From Fasciolopsis buskii (taxonomy: Eukaryota > Platyhelminthes > Trematoda > Plagiorchiida > Fasciolidae), in NCBI GenBank assembly GCA_008360955.1, contig LUCM01005033.1, positions 124,001 through 188,000 on the forward strand: DNA of 64,000 bases, read 5' to 3'. Positions 38,469 through 52,500 of this stretch are shown one piece after another. Under the pieces are notes generated by a model. The model was given only the letters and a program-made list of their open reading frames with translations, searched no databases and was not told the origin of the DNA. The number at the start of each line of letters is the position of its first letter. Position 1 is the stretch's first letter. The translations under genes and the position numbers were made by a program.

Positions 38469-41400
38469 TAACGGTCAGGAATCGGTAGGTCATTCAATGC
38501 TTCTACTAACAATTTTGTTAGGCGCCCAATCGAGCTGATGAAAAATGAGCGGATTAGGAGGCTGAAGATCGTCAGTGTGTAACTATCCACGACCCAAATC
38601 AAAACAGCTAACTACAGCGAACCCATTAATGCTTAGCCATGACTTTCTGCGAACAGATAATAGGCTCCGTTGCCACAAGTGATCGAGCTTAAGTACTAGC
38701 CTCGTCATCTCTTCAGAGGTCACGAAAGTTTGGTTATCTATCTCACTGTGCATCAGAAATCAAAGGCAAAAATATGGAAAGATGGAATTTTCTTAATGAA
38801 ACCTGATTTCATTTTGCTGTTAACCATGAACCATCGGGCTGATAATTTGATAATCCAATTTCCATGGTTGAATCTTTGCGTGAAGGCCTTCAATGCATGT
38901 ATTTTGTTTGTGGTCACGAAACGATTAGGTTTTTGCCCTGCTAACTGGATGATTCAACTGACAAATTTCTGCGTTCCCCCCAACTATATGCAAGATACGC
39001 ATCATCTGTGACTTTTGAATAGTGTTTGGTAAAATTGACTGTTGTTCAAAACAGATGTGAAAACTTCTCATTGTTTGAAAACCATTCTACGAAATGATTT
39101 TATTCTCTCACATTGACTGTTTTACATAACACTTTTAGTTGTGGCTGGTAAAACCCGATTTTTTCAGTCCGGCAACGTTTTTTACTTTTTGATATCTCGC
39201 GCGAGCACACCAACATTTTCATCGCTTCCGTTCGGTGATTCCACTTTCCAGGCTTGGAGAAAAAAGGACTGTGCATAGTAGGGATCATTGTTAATTTAAC
39301 CAAAATCAGAAAGACTACTCATGAAATTATAGTTCCAGATTGTCTTGTAATGGTTGAATAGATTATTTATAATCTACATCAAAATCGTCCTCAGCGTGCG
39401 AAAGTATTTTTCGTCTGTACTGCCAAGTGGTGAACGCACGGACACGTATCAGTTATCTACTATACGAGTACAAAAGTTGACAGAGTTGAGTCATTTTACT
39501 GGAAATATTTACTATTTTCTTTGAAATCATACACCAAATCTCAGCGGTGACAAAATGAAATGTTTATTTTTGATTCACATGTTTTGGTTGATCCATTTAG
39601 GCGACGATGTCCAAAGTTCTTTCTTGTACATAAATCTTAAGGAACTGATGCCAAAGTGACACTATGTCGCTAACAAACCACTCTATGACCGACAAATGAG
39701 TGACTTTCTGGACACAGCCAATGCCAGATTTGGAATGCCAAGATTCTCTCACGTAATCATTTAGTTAGTTCCTATAAAGAGCCCGCTGAAAATCCGTTGG
39801 TGAAAATGAGTTTAACTCCAACTTCATTTAAATAACAAGCCACCTTTCCAAATGAAAAACCAATTTCTATTAAGTAAATCAGAAGACGTTCGCCGGGCAA
39901 TCTTTGATAAGAACTGATGGTCCACTGACAAACTTAGTTTATGATATCTGTGCCAGGGCTGAGTTATATGCCTTCAAATTCCAAATGGCCTAAGTCAAAG
40001 GAAAACTTTATCGACCATTGAAATGAATATTATCAAATAAACCATCTAGCGAAAGTTAATGGCTAGCGATCGCCAGCAGAAAAGGTGACAATAAGTCCAT
40101 TAAGGCAATCATCTAAGTATCCAATTACTTACTGGTCCATGGTACGAATTAAGCAGTTCGACATTGTCCACGCTGACGGCCACATTCACATTGATTGACA
40201 ATTCTAAGCATAGGAATGGGAGGAAGGTGGACGAGATATGGAGATGCTTCAGAAATTACGCTAGCCAATCACCCACATATTGTGCTTGAAAACCAGTGTG
40301 ATATTCGTCTGGTACGTTCGGCACTTCAGAAAACAATTTAATAAAATACGTTGAAAAAACTTGCTTGGAAACACTTGAAGTCCCTTGATTAGTCAAAAAT
40401 TTTATAACGTAATAACAATCATCAGTTTGTCTAATTTATTTTATTTTATGTTGACCACGTGGTAAAGAAACACTTTACTAAATAGTTTGATTACGGAATC
40501 ACCTATATTGTATTATCTACTTTTCACCGTACTTATGATTTTCTACGCAACTTTCTACCCCAATGGATGTCGAATGATTTCCACTCAAATGTATTAACTC
40601 ATTGGTCTTCTATGGTGGATATCAGCCACTGAGAATCAAAAGAATGATTGTCAACAGGCGCGAATTACTCCCACGAAACGTTTAATCACTGGTGCCTCTC
40701 AGAAATAAAGCGGAAGAACCCCTCCAGAGAACTTCTTTTCCAAAGCTATTTGTTGCCTTATTAGATCGTAACTGGTGGTAAAATTTCTCTTCCGAGGAAA
40801 TATTTTTGCATACAGTAAATACAACAATTTTCACCAAAGTGTCAACCCCAATGGAACCTATTTCGAGCTACGTGCCAATCGAAATGGGAAAATACTAACG
40901 CCTGCTCTTGGCACAGACCAGTGTTTGATAGAAAAACATCCGGAATGCAAATCAGGGAATTTTGGTTTATCACCAAATATGCTTTGTTAGTTCTGTCATC
41001 AGCGGCTACATTCTTCCTAATTGCTTTTTCGCCAAGTCATTTCGGTCAACATTTTAAAAATTACAATTTAATCATGTCAATCTGGCATGCAAATCAAATA
41101 AGCGGTTTGTGCCATCGGTCGCGTTTGTTTGGTGAGAGCAGCTTAGATTACAGTGAGCCAAACTCGACTGACTTCAAACACTGATCAGACGCAAATTGTT
41201 CGATCAAAGTATTTTAGCAGTGACGGATGGGGATAGGGAAACCATGTAAACTGGAAAAAATAGCAATTCCTCATTCCAATGTTCGACAGCTGCCGGTTTG
41301 ACTGAATTTGTGTTCGCTACATCGTTACTTCATAGTTCGACAGATCAATGAATGCTGATCACTGTTCTCCAATCCGGTCACATTGGTTTGGCGTACAGAC

Positions 41401-43931
41401 ACTAGTGGTTTTTCACCTAACATCCCTGATCAGGACAGGACGTGGGGTGTCCTAAAGTACCTACTACTTAGGGTTTCTGTTCCATGTCAATTCGAAATAT
41501 TGTCGAAAACGATATTATGGTGGGTCACCACACCCCCACAAACATCTGTCTTTTACCAAATATTTTGATCACGTATCCGGGACAGTTCGGAATTAAGAGT
41601 CCCCTAAGAAGTCAAATCTCTGACCTCTAGTTAACCGCTGAACCAAGTGACAATTAACTAACCCTGAAAAACAAAATTTTTTTCATTGTTTCCATGGATG
41701 AACGATTCTAACGTAATCACTTTTTCATCTGCGGTGCACGAAGATAAAAATCCCAGGCAGCAGACAAAAGAACGATGAAAAAATGCACTCTGCACGAAAA
41801 AGCATTTCCGCTTGTTATACGATTCACTATTCATTTACAACGGTCGCAATAAATTTCTGTTTGAATGTCCATGTAAAAATTCACTGCAGGAAATTAAACA
41901 GTAGCGTCTGCAACTACAAAAATATTTCCCATTTTGCATTATATATGAATGAAACTCATACAGCTGGTTTATTATTCCACCGTGGCAAAGCAGTCTGTTA
42001 TCTGAATAAATGACATGACGTGGGAAACGGAACTGGGACCTGAGCGTGAACATTTTGCAGAGAAAAGACACTTTAACTGCGGTTGTGTATTTTTATGCTT
42101 TCACACGGCATTCTTCCGAAAAACGCGTCAGTGACAGCCTCTGTTGGTGAAAGTTTTGTTACTTTCTCAGAAAGGAAAAATCGTCAAAGTGTTCCTTACT
42201 TTATCTCTCGTTAAAAGATAATATCTTAACGAAACATACTTCAGGTCATCGGTTACTCCGATAGCTATGTGCGATTAAGCGTTTCCTTCCTAGGACAATT
42301 TTGTCTCTCTCTGCGAATAGCACAGCTGAGTTTTTGTTGCATTTCGGCAGCTAACATCCTGAAAAGCTTGATAATAGATGTCCCTTGCAAACTCTAAAGC
42401 CATTTGAGCAATGTAAAGTTATTATGGTGGAAAATATGGCATCTCAAAATCAAACAGAAGCATTTCAAATTTTCCAAAATGTGCAAGGAATTTTGAATCG
42501 CTCAGAAATAGCAACGAATTTCAACAGTCCGGAAATCAAGTTTCTAGCATGAAAATCGACTAAGGCCGCACTTCATGCATTACGTTTTTCGTGATCTTTC
42601 ACACTTCCGCTCGCTGTCGACGTCTTCTGAGCTTAAAACGGTTGGATAGAAGACAAACGCTGAGCGGTACCAAAAAATGGAAATGCATTTCTTTTTCTTT
42701 CCGTTGTCTAGCATGAAAATACTCTTGATGTCGAAACGCAATTACCGGAATACATTTTGCGAAGTCCAAAACAACAAAGTAGGCACTGGAGATAAATTCT
42801 CACATATTTCTGGAACTATCATCAATTATCATTTTGTCTGACAAGTAATGCCACTGGCAAACACATTTTAGTCTAAAATAAGCAATCAGCCGTTGGCGGT
42901 TTGGATATAGTCGGATGGAGATTCGAATTTCAGATGCGCGGATTAGAATTATTGGCTAGTTTTGAAGATCTAAAATGGCACGGAATTGAATTCTTATATG
43001 TTTCGGCGCAGCTCAGTGCATGACCAAAAATTTGTTGGCCAGGTGCTAGCCCGATTCGGAATCACGCGATGTTCTAATCAATCAAACAAATGAGCAACCA
43101 ATCAGTCAAAATGCTAAGTTTCGTCGAAAAGTTTGACTTACAATGATAAATTCGAAGTTGTTTGCAGTTCACAACCTCTTTTTTTATTAAATTCGATCAT
43201 TCATGTGTGACACCAATCCATCTTTAAATGTATTTCATCAACCGTGCAGGTGCTCACCATATAACCGAAGAATATCACGTGACCGCCACCCTCGGTTCAA
43301 TACGGACTTCCCAATCACGTGTGTTAGTTATAACAGGGTTGTGAAAGCATCTGCGAAAGCATTCGGATAGGTAGTATTTGAAACTAAGACACACGGGAGT
43401 TCTAGTGAGACATCAACCATTTCGTTTTTCTTCTGTAGCCCTGCAAAAATAAATACCGTGCCCTAAACTTCTGTGATGATGCTACTTCAGTCTCCACCTC
43501 ATCTCAACATTGAGTGGTTTTTACCAAATCATTCATCCCTCTCAATCGGTATAAAAGCTTGTCCGAATTAAACTGGTGAACAGGTGGATTGAAAAAAACA
43601 AATGCATCAATCATTGTCTTCCATGAAGCTATGTCCGCACAAATCATAAAAGTTGGCATTTCGCAGAGTGAAGTGCACGTAATAACAATCGTCTTGTTAT
43701 TCTCCCACCCGTGGGTCCGGATGAACAAGATTAAGTTCCAGTCCACCAATCTTTTGACATTTTGAAAGCACTTTCGGTCTTAAATATGGAAACAAGTTTT
43801 CTATTCAGTGATTTTAAGACTGAAAAATTTACCAGCACTCTAATTGGACAAACATTCAGGTTGGTATTTACATACAAAAAAGGTTACACATTCACCCGGG
43901 ACGATGGAATAGGTAAGTCTAGTGAGTTTAC

Positions 43932-44011
43932 CTGACGGTACTTGGGGCGACACAGATGGTCCGGGCAGAAAGCGGTACAGCTGAATCCACAATTGTTCCA
44001 ACAGTTCTGGG
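43932..44011 (-). CDS. Possible Cys-rich cassette exon of the LGIC gene
   Basis: The acceptor TTTCAG is followed by 80 bases and a strong donor, CAG|GTAAAC. The open frame that ends in phase 0, as required by the exon at 35512, reads QNCWNNCGFSCTAFCPDHLC and then RPKYRQ. That is 26 residues with five cysteines at short spacings, and a sixth follows after the splice (AC). Entry phase 1 fits only the weaker of the two donors of exon A. The segment would be inserted in the first beta hairpin, where the family has no cysteine module. High cysteine content in one frame and a good donor argue for it. The short length, a neighbouring open frame and the lack of a known homologous insert argue against. 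Confidence 0.3.
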
Positions 44012-45256
44012 CTGAAATTTCGGATGTGCACATGCACACCGGAAAAGCATTGACAAAGTCAATTAAAAGTAGACTGCGCCGACTAGATGAATTTTCGAGA
44101 TTTAAAATTTGACACATTTAATTAAAAAATGACAAAAATCTCCAGGCCCAGGGCAGACAAAATAAGAAACGAAATTTACGGACTATATTCTTCGGTGATA
44201 GTTTCATCTTAATGGAAATTGGACACTAATTAATTCACGATATTTTATTCGATTCTCACTTGAATAACATCCAAATATTGATTTTCATATATCCATCAAT
44301 GAGAAAAGCCAATCCTGTTTTGTTCTACATCACTTATGCAACAACAGTTTGCTAATCCGCAAAGCTTTTGACTGTTTTATTTAAGTTTGGAAAAGTTTGT
44401 TTTCTCTTGATCAAAACAAGCTTCCTGATTAAGAGATCATTAAGTTCATACGAACTCACAAAAGACAAACTAGATTGTTGCTGACTGAATGAAAGTAACA
44501 ACAGAGCGGAGGAGATGAGATAATGAGACAAACGATGACAAGCAGAACCAATTCCAATTTCTTTTTATCGCGAAATCTCGAATAAGAATTTGAAATAAAA
44601 AAGGAGTGATTAAATGGTGTCCCCGTTGACCGATCAGTAGACTCGAAAATTGTCAGGGTGTCGTTTCGTATCTGGGAGTTGTAGTTCGTCGATTTTTATT
44701 GAGTTTCCTCCATCGTATGTGAAAGATGCTTGCTCACTGATGAATATTTCTAATTTAAAAGTCTACGATTCCTTCCCAGTCGGCTGAACAGTTCAAACGT
44801 TGATATTGAACAATGGCACTAACCGTTTTAGTACCTCAGATAACATTCGTTTTTCTTCGTATGCACCGTTTTTCTAATTAATCCAACTCGACATTTAAGT
44901 TACACTGAAAAATTGTGATTTTTCCACCGGATGCCGAGCAAAAAAAGCGAATGAAAACAAGCTGAAATAAAACCGGCTGACTTCACAAGCAAGTGAGCCC
45001 TACAACTTTCCTTGCCAGGTGGCGTTTATTTGGAATGGGTTACAATAAGGACGATAGTGCTTTCCGATCAAATGCTTGGATGCGATATCATTCCAGTCTA
45101 TCGATATTAGTGGTAGATCAGGTTCTTCATGAAAATATTCAATACCTACCGCTGATATGGGAGACGACAACTGAAAGTTAACCATTTAGAGCGGAGCACA
45201 TCAGTAATAGATGGATACTAAATAACGCAGCTAGGATAAACTAATCGTTCGGAGTC

Positions 45257-45424
45257 TAGTCGACTGGACTAATGGCTAAGGCGCCCGACTCAAAGCCGCT
45301 CGTCCCGAATTCACGTCCCGGTTCGGTACGATTAGTATGCACTGATGTTGTATTTACAAGGATGAACCAGCGGGACTGCACCGCGGTGGTTTCTTAATGG
45401 TGAGTGGGGTTTTCACGCCGAGTG
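45257..45424 (+). mobile_element. tRNA-derived SINE, family 2, single copy
   Basis: The head GGACTAATGGCTAAGGCGCC and B-box region TTCACGTCCCGGTTCGG are followed by the body TTTACAAGGATGAACCAG, GTGGTTTCTTAATGGTGAG. It lies in the first large intron of the channel gene. Confidence 0.7.
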
Positions 45425-46979
45425 GTGCTTAACGTCATAAAGTTTTGTTTGATCCGGACTCGGAAAAACGCTTTCTGACATCATTAACGTTGAAGAATTG
45501 ACTTTCTGCCACAATTTGCAGCGTCACTGGCGTTAACCGCAAACTATGGTACATCTTTTTGTTTTATACCACACTAGATTCATTTTGCTTCACTGCTTAC
45601 AAAAGCTGCTAATGTCGACCAGATTAATAGTGGTGAAATTAATTTGAACCATAAATGCAAAGTAATAATCGGCTGACGTCAGCCGATCTAAGACACAACT
45701 TTAGTGAATATTTCGGACACTGACATAGAGGACAAGACTGCAGAGATGAGAATAATGATGTTCTTAATGCCAGTCTTCTAAGCACGCGGTAGTTTTACCA
45801 AGTCTCACCAACCACATGATATTGAACTTTCGTAATGTATTTGAAGCATTCGTTCCAGAACCAAGTTTTGGCGACAGCAGTGTTTTGTTAATGATTACCT
45901 TAGTGGTTCTTACTACTGTTTACAAACACACTTGCATAAACATCAATACATCGTTCAAATGGCTAAAACATTTTGTTCTACTCAGAGATATATAGCAACA
46001 GAGTAGCTTTGATGACCGATAAGCAAAGAGAAGGCTGCATAATTATTTCCTATTGCCTGGATTTGATGACGAGGAAAGCATCCATGTTTGGTACTGGGCG
46101 CATTTCTACATAGAAGTCGCTAAACCGGAGGAAATTAGCACCTGTACCTTAGCGCCGCCTGCACTTTAGTACCTGATGTTTAACCAACTAAGAAAAATTA
46201 TCCTTAGTCGTGCTGATATCGGCTTACTAAAGTTGTTCTAATTTACATATCGGTAATGCTTATAAGTAAGTTTTTTATTTTTTAATCATATTATAAGGAT
46301 GAGAACAGTCAGTTGACAAAATCACAAAAATTGTTGTATTGTTGAGTAAAATGGCATTTCCACACCAAGAAACGTGCATGAACTAATTTACTAAAATGAA
46401 AATTATTGAAACTCACTCTGTTGTAGCCTGTGTGCGATGGTGCAGCCATATACATAATAGTAGAATGCATTTCTCAAGTGACATTGCTTCCGCTATTTTT
46501 CATCAAACGAGGATATGTTGTTTGGTCAATTATCGGAAAGATTGTTTCATGTTCCCACAGGCGAATTTGACGAAGATAGTAGAGAGTTTGAAAGCAACAA
46601 AAACTTCAGCGGCACTGACCGAACGTCATGAGAACACTCAGTCCATATGACTTTAGATTGGTTGCGCCAGGCGAAATTCTGATTGGTCGAGAGATCGGCA
46701 CATTGCTTTTACTGTCAAACTGTTTGACCAATCAGATAAGTGTCAAGAATGAACTGAAAGCGTTGAAAACTACTGTGTGGACAATATTTTAGTCACCACC
46801 AATAAGGTTTTTTCGTATTGATTAGGTTAATTATTAGTTGATCTGGGTGCTCAAACTCATTTTAGTTAGATCTAGAAAGAATAGGCACTAAACAATCGGT
46901 TTACTTGTAATCTTAATGGTCAGAAGAGTTAGTTGTTTTGAATAGTCGGATCGGATGGCCGCAGTATAGAAGTATTATA

Positions 46980-47274
46980 TTAATTCTTCAATAGATATTT
47001 TAAATTGGACAGATTTGTTATAGAAAGCCATGTGTGAAAGGCTATCGGTGCGGTGGTCCTCTGGGAGTTTGCTTATCAGATCTAAGAAACGCAAAATGAA
47101 AATTGCTATGATAGCCGAACTGCAGCGATCATGCCAGCCGGTATTAAAATTTTGGCGGTGTACAGTTTGTAAGTAACAGAGATACCGGAACGATCCTAGA
47201 CTGTCCACCTTTATTTCTTGTCCTTCGACAAATCCAAATGATTCTTCGTGCGATGTCAACGTCCAAGTTGCCAC
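46980..47274 (-). mobile_element. Probable decayed LINE fragment, post-polymerase region
   Basis: The minus-strand frame contains VEGQEIKVDS, SFRYLCYL, DRCSSAIIAIFILRFL and LPEDHRTDSLSHMAFY. The order resembles the region after the catalytic core of LINE reverse transcriptases (V-D-S-F-x-Y-L-G, then R-x-x-x-A-x-x-A-F-x-x-L-R, then a strand with x-L-Y). The catalytic residues lie outside this piece. It has no companion protein part in frame. It sits beside SINE copies inside the first large intron. Confidence 0.45.
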
Positions 47275-47311
47275 CGGAAATCATGAAAGCACCGTACACA
47301 TGTTTTGTCCT

Positions 47312-47425
47312 TATTAGGAATCCTTATCAGCGGTGCATACCCATCGCGCCGGGGCTGAGACGCGAACCAGGGACTAACGACTGTAAGTCACTCCCCTTAG
47401 CCATTTTCAAAGCCGGGCTGACAGT
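47312..47425 (-). mobile_element. tRNA-derived SINE, family 2, minus copy, truncated
   Basis: The minus strand reads GCTTTGAAAATGGCTAAGG (A-box region), CCTGGTTCGCGTCTCAGCCC (B-box region) and GGTATGCACCGCTGATAAGG. The 3' body breaks off after about 20 bases. It faces the plus copy at 47608. Confidence 0.6.
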
Positions 47426-47607
47426 CAACCGCTCAGCCAGCATCACCACTACATGTTACAGGACCCATATCCATGACTGTATTTTGCAAGCCACGGATCC
47501 TCAGACGTGAAAGATCAGGGGCTTTCGGGCGAGGACGAATTACCTGATGGATACGAAGACGTTAAATCAGAGCCGTACAAAGTTTTCGTACTTGTCACTC
47601 TTTCAGC

Positions 47608-47752
47608 AGTAGCTAAGAGTAAGGCGCTCGACTCAATCGTTCTTCCCGGGTTCGCGTCTCAGTTCCGGTGCGATGGATATGTACTGCTGATGATGATTCC
47701 AAACGAGAGCAAATCAGCTGTACAATGATTCCATCATTTCTAGTGGTACAAT
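47608..47752 (+). mobile_element. tRNA-derived SINE, family 2, plus copy
   Basis: The head AGTAGCTAAGAGTAAGGCGC, the B box CGGGTTCGCGTCTCAG and the body GATTCCAAACGAGAGCAAAT, CAGCTGTACA, TTTCTAGTGGT align with the 8318 foldback and the 16069 copy. Confidence 0.7.
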
Positions 47753-50700
47753 AACTTTTGACGCTAAACGACGAATCACTTGGAAATTCACATTAAATTT
47801 CCCACCACTGCAAATACTAGGCTTATCAAGGAGACCATGTTTTTGCTTCTCGGTGTGTGTGTAATTCATTGTTCTAAAACTAACTGTGTAGTTCTATGTC
47901 TAGCCAAAATAATATTAATGTTTTTAACATAATTTTCATGTATCACGCTGAGTTCAGCTAGTTTCCTAGGGCGAGATTATTTTTGGCCTCAGATGACAAG
48001 AAAAATCCGAAATGGGGATAAAACTGTCTAATTGGTTTGATATCTGAAAAACCTAGATGTAGTGGTAGCCGGTAAATGACCAATTACCAGTCAGTATGGT
48101 TTTTTTGCTCAATATTAGTTTTCAATCATTTTGTTTGTTTTTGTGGATGCTCAGAAACACCACTATTTTATTTTCATGCAAGAGCCGGCCTGGAACCCTC
48201 AAGTATCGTGCTGACCGGACACCTGAATTATTTTCTAAGTCTCGTAGACCATTAGTGGTGGAAACTTGTTATATCGTCTCCGTTTGAAATAGGTATAATG
48301 AACAGTTATGGTGCCACATTTTCAGCTGCGAATGGTCAAGTTTTGGCTAGATATCTGAAGAAAATTTGTTTTGTTGGCGGAACACTGTCACCTATATCCA
48401 TCAGCATTCACTCACTTCGTTTCCGGCCATACCATTCGTTTTTATTCTGTTTCGGTTTCTGGCACACTCGTCCGTTCCACATTTTTTGTGTTTCCGCATG
48501 AGTCCTTTTCACATGCACTGTGTGGATCACTTTTAGGCGAGAAAATCTGCCACCACAACAGTGTCTTCAGTTTACACGACATTCGAAGTTCGAACGTCAA
48601 CAGTCTGAATGCAGATCAAGACAAAATTGATTTCACATCTGCTCAGCACTCACTATATTCACTTCACACATCAAATGGTCTTAACGATCTCCTTTGGTTT
48701 ATTGTGACATGGCTAGCAGCAGACTGAGATTGAATAGATTATAGTGAGATAAAAGCATTGGACCATTTGTTTAAGCTTTCACAAGGTTTATCGAAGTCCA
48801 GCTTCTTTCAACATACACGTGTTGTATTTGAATCTCTGTTCGAATTTGCTTTACTTTCCCAATTAGTCACCCTTGGTTCTCGTCCGTCAGCTTGATCCCA
48901 TGGACGGATGTTGGTGTGGTCCAAACCTAATATTATCAAAACCATGGCAATATATTCCTTCGCTCCGTAATATGCGGACGTAGCAAATTTATTAATCCGT
49001 GTTCATTAACAGTTTAACGGTAATGAATTGATTCTGGTGGTCAGTTTTTGCATATCGTCAGTCGAATTTTGTTCAAAAAAATAACTTCAACACTGAAAAA
49101 CGGGACTGTCCATCACCCTGTTTAAATGATTCCGGTTCATGAAACGTTTTGCAAAACGTAAAATTTCGATGGGCGATCATGTTATGACGCAAATAAAATG
49201 ACTAGCAATTGTGTTAAAAGTTTATTTCAAATAAGTTTATGGCTCTAAAATACTACACTGTATAGCTTCCAGTGACTAAGGTATAAACTTGCATACTCTG
49301 TTGCATCCGGTCAAACGTTATTTAAAAGAGCCGGTGAATTGGCGTCCCGCCCAATTTTACACTTTGGCAATTATTCTGGTTACTGTCCGCTGTGAGTTTC
49401 GAAAGCGACGGTGTCGCTTACAAATTACGTACTCCTCAAATGCTAGTTGCACATGTTCAAGTCTGAGTCGCATTCAGAACGCAATGACCAATCAACGGAT
49501 GCTGAATAACTGTGTGTTGAATAATACCCCCCCCCTTGGGTTACCTGTAGTCGAGACAATCATCTGGACGTAATGCGATGCGCACGGAACCAATCTGATG
49601 ATGTTGAAGTCCACAGTTTCGTCCCATTTACCCGAGTGAAACGTCTTGTTCTCGCAGATGAATTTTATATCAATAATAGGTTGGTGGAATACCTTGTGCT
49701 AATCAGGATGGTCAGTATTTGATGCTTAGAAATAGATCTATGTTTTTCGTACCATTCTTAGTTTGCGAGTGTAATATCTGATGTCAAGTCGTTACTAGTA
49801 CTGTTCTACAATACAGTTGAATTGGCTTGAATGCAAACTAGTTGGAACCTTTTGCATGTAGATTAGCAAACTGTGTTGTGTCTCGAACCTCACAGGCAGA
49901 TGTGAATGCACAACTGAATTCAAGTACATCAAGGCGAACAGAGGAATGGTCAGTGAGCAAACAATGAGATAAAAGCAATTTTCTAATTAGGGAAGGATAA
50001 CCCTAGTCATAATAGTAATAGTTGTATAAGATAAAAATGAAGTTAAACGATATCCTAAATTGATTTAGAACAATGTGGGAGCCAGATTGGACTCTAAACT
50101 TTTGATCCTAATGTCGCGGTACATTTGACAGGGATTTTTACGACTGGCTTGCAGTTGGATTAAACGAATCCAGCTCCTGAATTACGTATATCCTTGTGTG
50201 ATCGATATGAGTAAGACAGGATGCCAGTTAAGAAGTGATTTCCCACAAAATTATCCTCAATAACTAAAGTTTACCAGTTAAATCACAAACAGAAAGTCCA
50301 ATACATCAAAAATTGACGTCAGACATCAGTCGATTCGCGCATCTAGAAGTTGTCATCCTCAGTTGGAAGATTATTACTTCTCACCGTCTGCCGAGGCTAC
50401 ATTCATCACTGGAGCAGTAGAAGGTGGTATACTTTTTTCCCACACGTGCACATTACTGCCTTTGTTTATTTCAGTGAATAAAACCATCTACCCAAATCTG
50501 TGGTGTTTTGGTGATTCAGAATATTCGTAAAGATTTACCGAATTCGGCTGAAATGGATCATTTTCCCAAAAGAATTTAGAATAATCCTGAACAGATCCAA
50601 GTTCATCTGCTAACTCATAAGGGTCCGGAATACAAATCTGTGCAGACTAACATATCTTGGGCATCAGTTTTGGAAAAAATAGATTCACTCAAAAGAAAGG

Positions 50701-52439
50701 GCTGTATTTCACTTGGTGTCACCACAAAACAAATAGATCTGAAACCTAATAACACTAGGAATCTCATCAGGCAGTTAATATCCAACGTTAACCACATTTA
50801 TTTAACCCCTCAATAAAACAAGAACTTATTTGTTATCAGCAAGCTAGATCTATTTATTTGCATCACTTTACGTGTGTGTAATATACCACCTTCATACATC
50901 ATCATAACAAACGACAGCCTGTGTCTCGAAGATTATGAAGACGCGTTTTTGTGCAGTGCAATATGCCGGAAGGTTGCTCCTCCAGGAGGTGGGAGGACGG
51001 GTGGTGCAAATAGCCGGATCTGTAGTGAGCCGCAGCTCCATAAGTCGAAGGATCGACAATGAAAAACTTGATAAATGGTAACAAAGGATCTCGCACTAGA
51101 ACACTGATGTCATACAAAGAAGAATCAGATTGTTATGCTCACGAATCAGACATCAATATCGTTGTCGTCGACAAATCGTTTAAGGTTTTATAGGCACCAG
51201 AAACGTGCTTATTCGGATATGCTGAGCCACGAACCGTTCTAGCAAACAGCTGGCATGACTTGGTCTAGCATGACCCCGGTTATCGGGGAATGCCCGTTCC
51301 CTCTTTTCTATCCCTCTTTTGTCGAATGACTCGTCTTTCACTCCCCTATTTTGTGGTTATTTTGCTGATTACTGATGATAGTATGTTGTTAAGATGTGGT
51401 GAAATGGTGCGGGATGCATCCCACAAATCCACAGTTCTGACGTCGTGAATCAGATATGTGGCAGGAGGAAGGTGCTTTGAAGCAGTTTTGAGGCATGTCA
51501 CTCAGGCACTTGACCGACATCAGCTTCAATTATTCTCACTCAGATGGTAGTAGAAAAAAATGTGAAAGCAACCAGAACGTGTCTTTTTCGGTGACCCCTT
51601 AACAGAGACAAACATTGGCTTACATCCAGGTTAGCATTAATTTGAGATGCCCATTCAAGTACGCGGCACGAACAACTGATTGACGTGGTCGGCTAAAAAT
51701 GCACCTCACGGATGTTTGCAGCTTTTGAACAACCGGGCTTTCTTTCTTTAATTCGAAACAGAATCAGCTTCTTAAGTTGCGCTGTGACAATTTTGGATGT
51801 CGCAAATTAGTTCGGCCAATAGGAACGTTTTGGTAAAAAGAATATGAAGTTATCTCGATCGCCTTCTGCTCCCCCTTTATAAAGAGTTGGGAACTATCAT
51901 GAATAGGAGAAAATGATTTTGTGACAGGACTAAATTGAAAGACCAGGACTAACATGACATTCATAGACATTTGCAATGACATTTGAAATTAATACTGACG
52001 ACTGACTGGCACATGAAAATTTGTCACATGTTCTTCAGCCAACAAAATTCTCCAAGGTCCAACTGACGTGGTTCGAGTTTATCGAAATATTTTAGTTGTG
52101 TGAAAACTGAGCCCCGAGCTTATTGCCGGTACTCGGACTATGAAGTGTGCGGAAAAAAGACACCCAATAAATATATCTGTTTGCTCTGGTTATTGCGTTG
52201 TCCTTGGTTCCGAACAAATGGCGATTACGGGATGATTCGTACAAGATGGTTCATAGTTCGAATGCGTCCACTTTTGGTCACTTTCGCATTAAAATTCTTC
52301 ATAAAATCTACGAAAATGCTATTCAGTAGGTCTGTTTTTAATGAATGAACAGGCAGAGTGGTTTGCATTTTTGTTGATCGTTGGACACATCCTACTTGAC
52401 TTGCTTTATCAACCATTTGGGCATTTGATTGTAAAACTT

Positions 52440-52500
52440 GCCTTGAGAAAGACTACCCACGGTAGTCGAAACGTTGGCGCATTACATCTACCAACAACGC
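52440..52500 (+). ncRNA. Hammerhead-like motif of Penelope type
   Basis: A perfect 7-base-pair hairpin with a three-base loop (GACTACC-CAC-GGTAGTC, 52451-52467) is followed directly by GAAACG and preceded by CTTGAGAAA. CGTTGG downstream can pair with CCAACAACG after about 13 bases. The order TGA-x-GA, stem, GAAAC, stem is that of minimal hammerhead ribozymes in Penelope-like elements, but the first core box is imperfect, so activity is doubtful. Confidence 0.4.

Larger units (their letters stand above)
35513..43931. other. Intron of the channel gene
   Basis: No exon recognised. It contains the CA repeat at 38422 and the weak ribozyme-like motif at 37912. The rest is unclassified AT-rich sequence. 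Confidence 0.55.

Noticed and set aside
45000..45185. Minus-strand frame (HYRPYCNPFQINATW) as the missing N-terminal helix exon
   Set aside because: Only a superficial likeness to the family's N-terminal helix, no suitable donor, and it would lie downstream of exon A.
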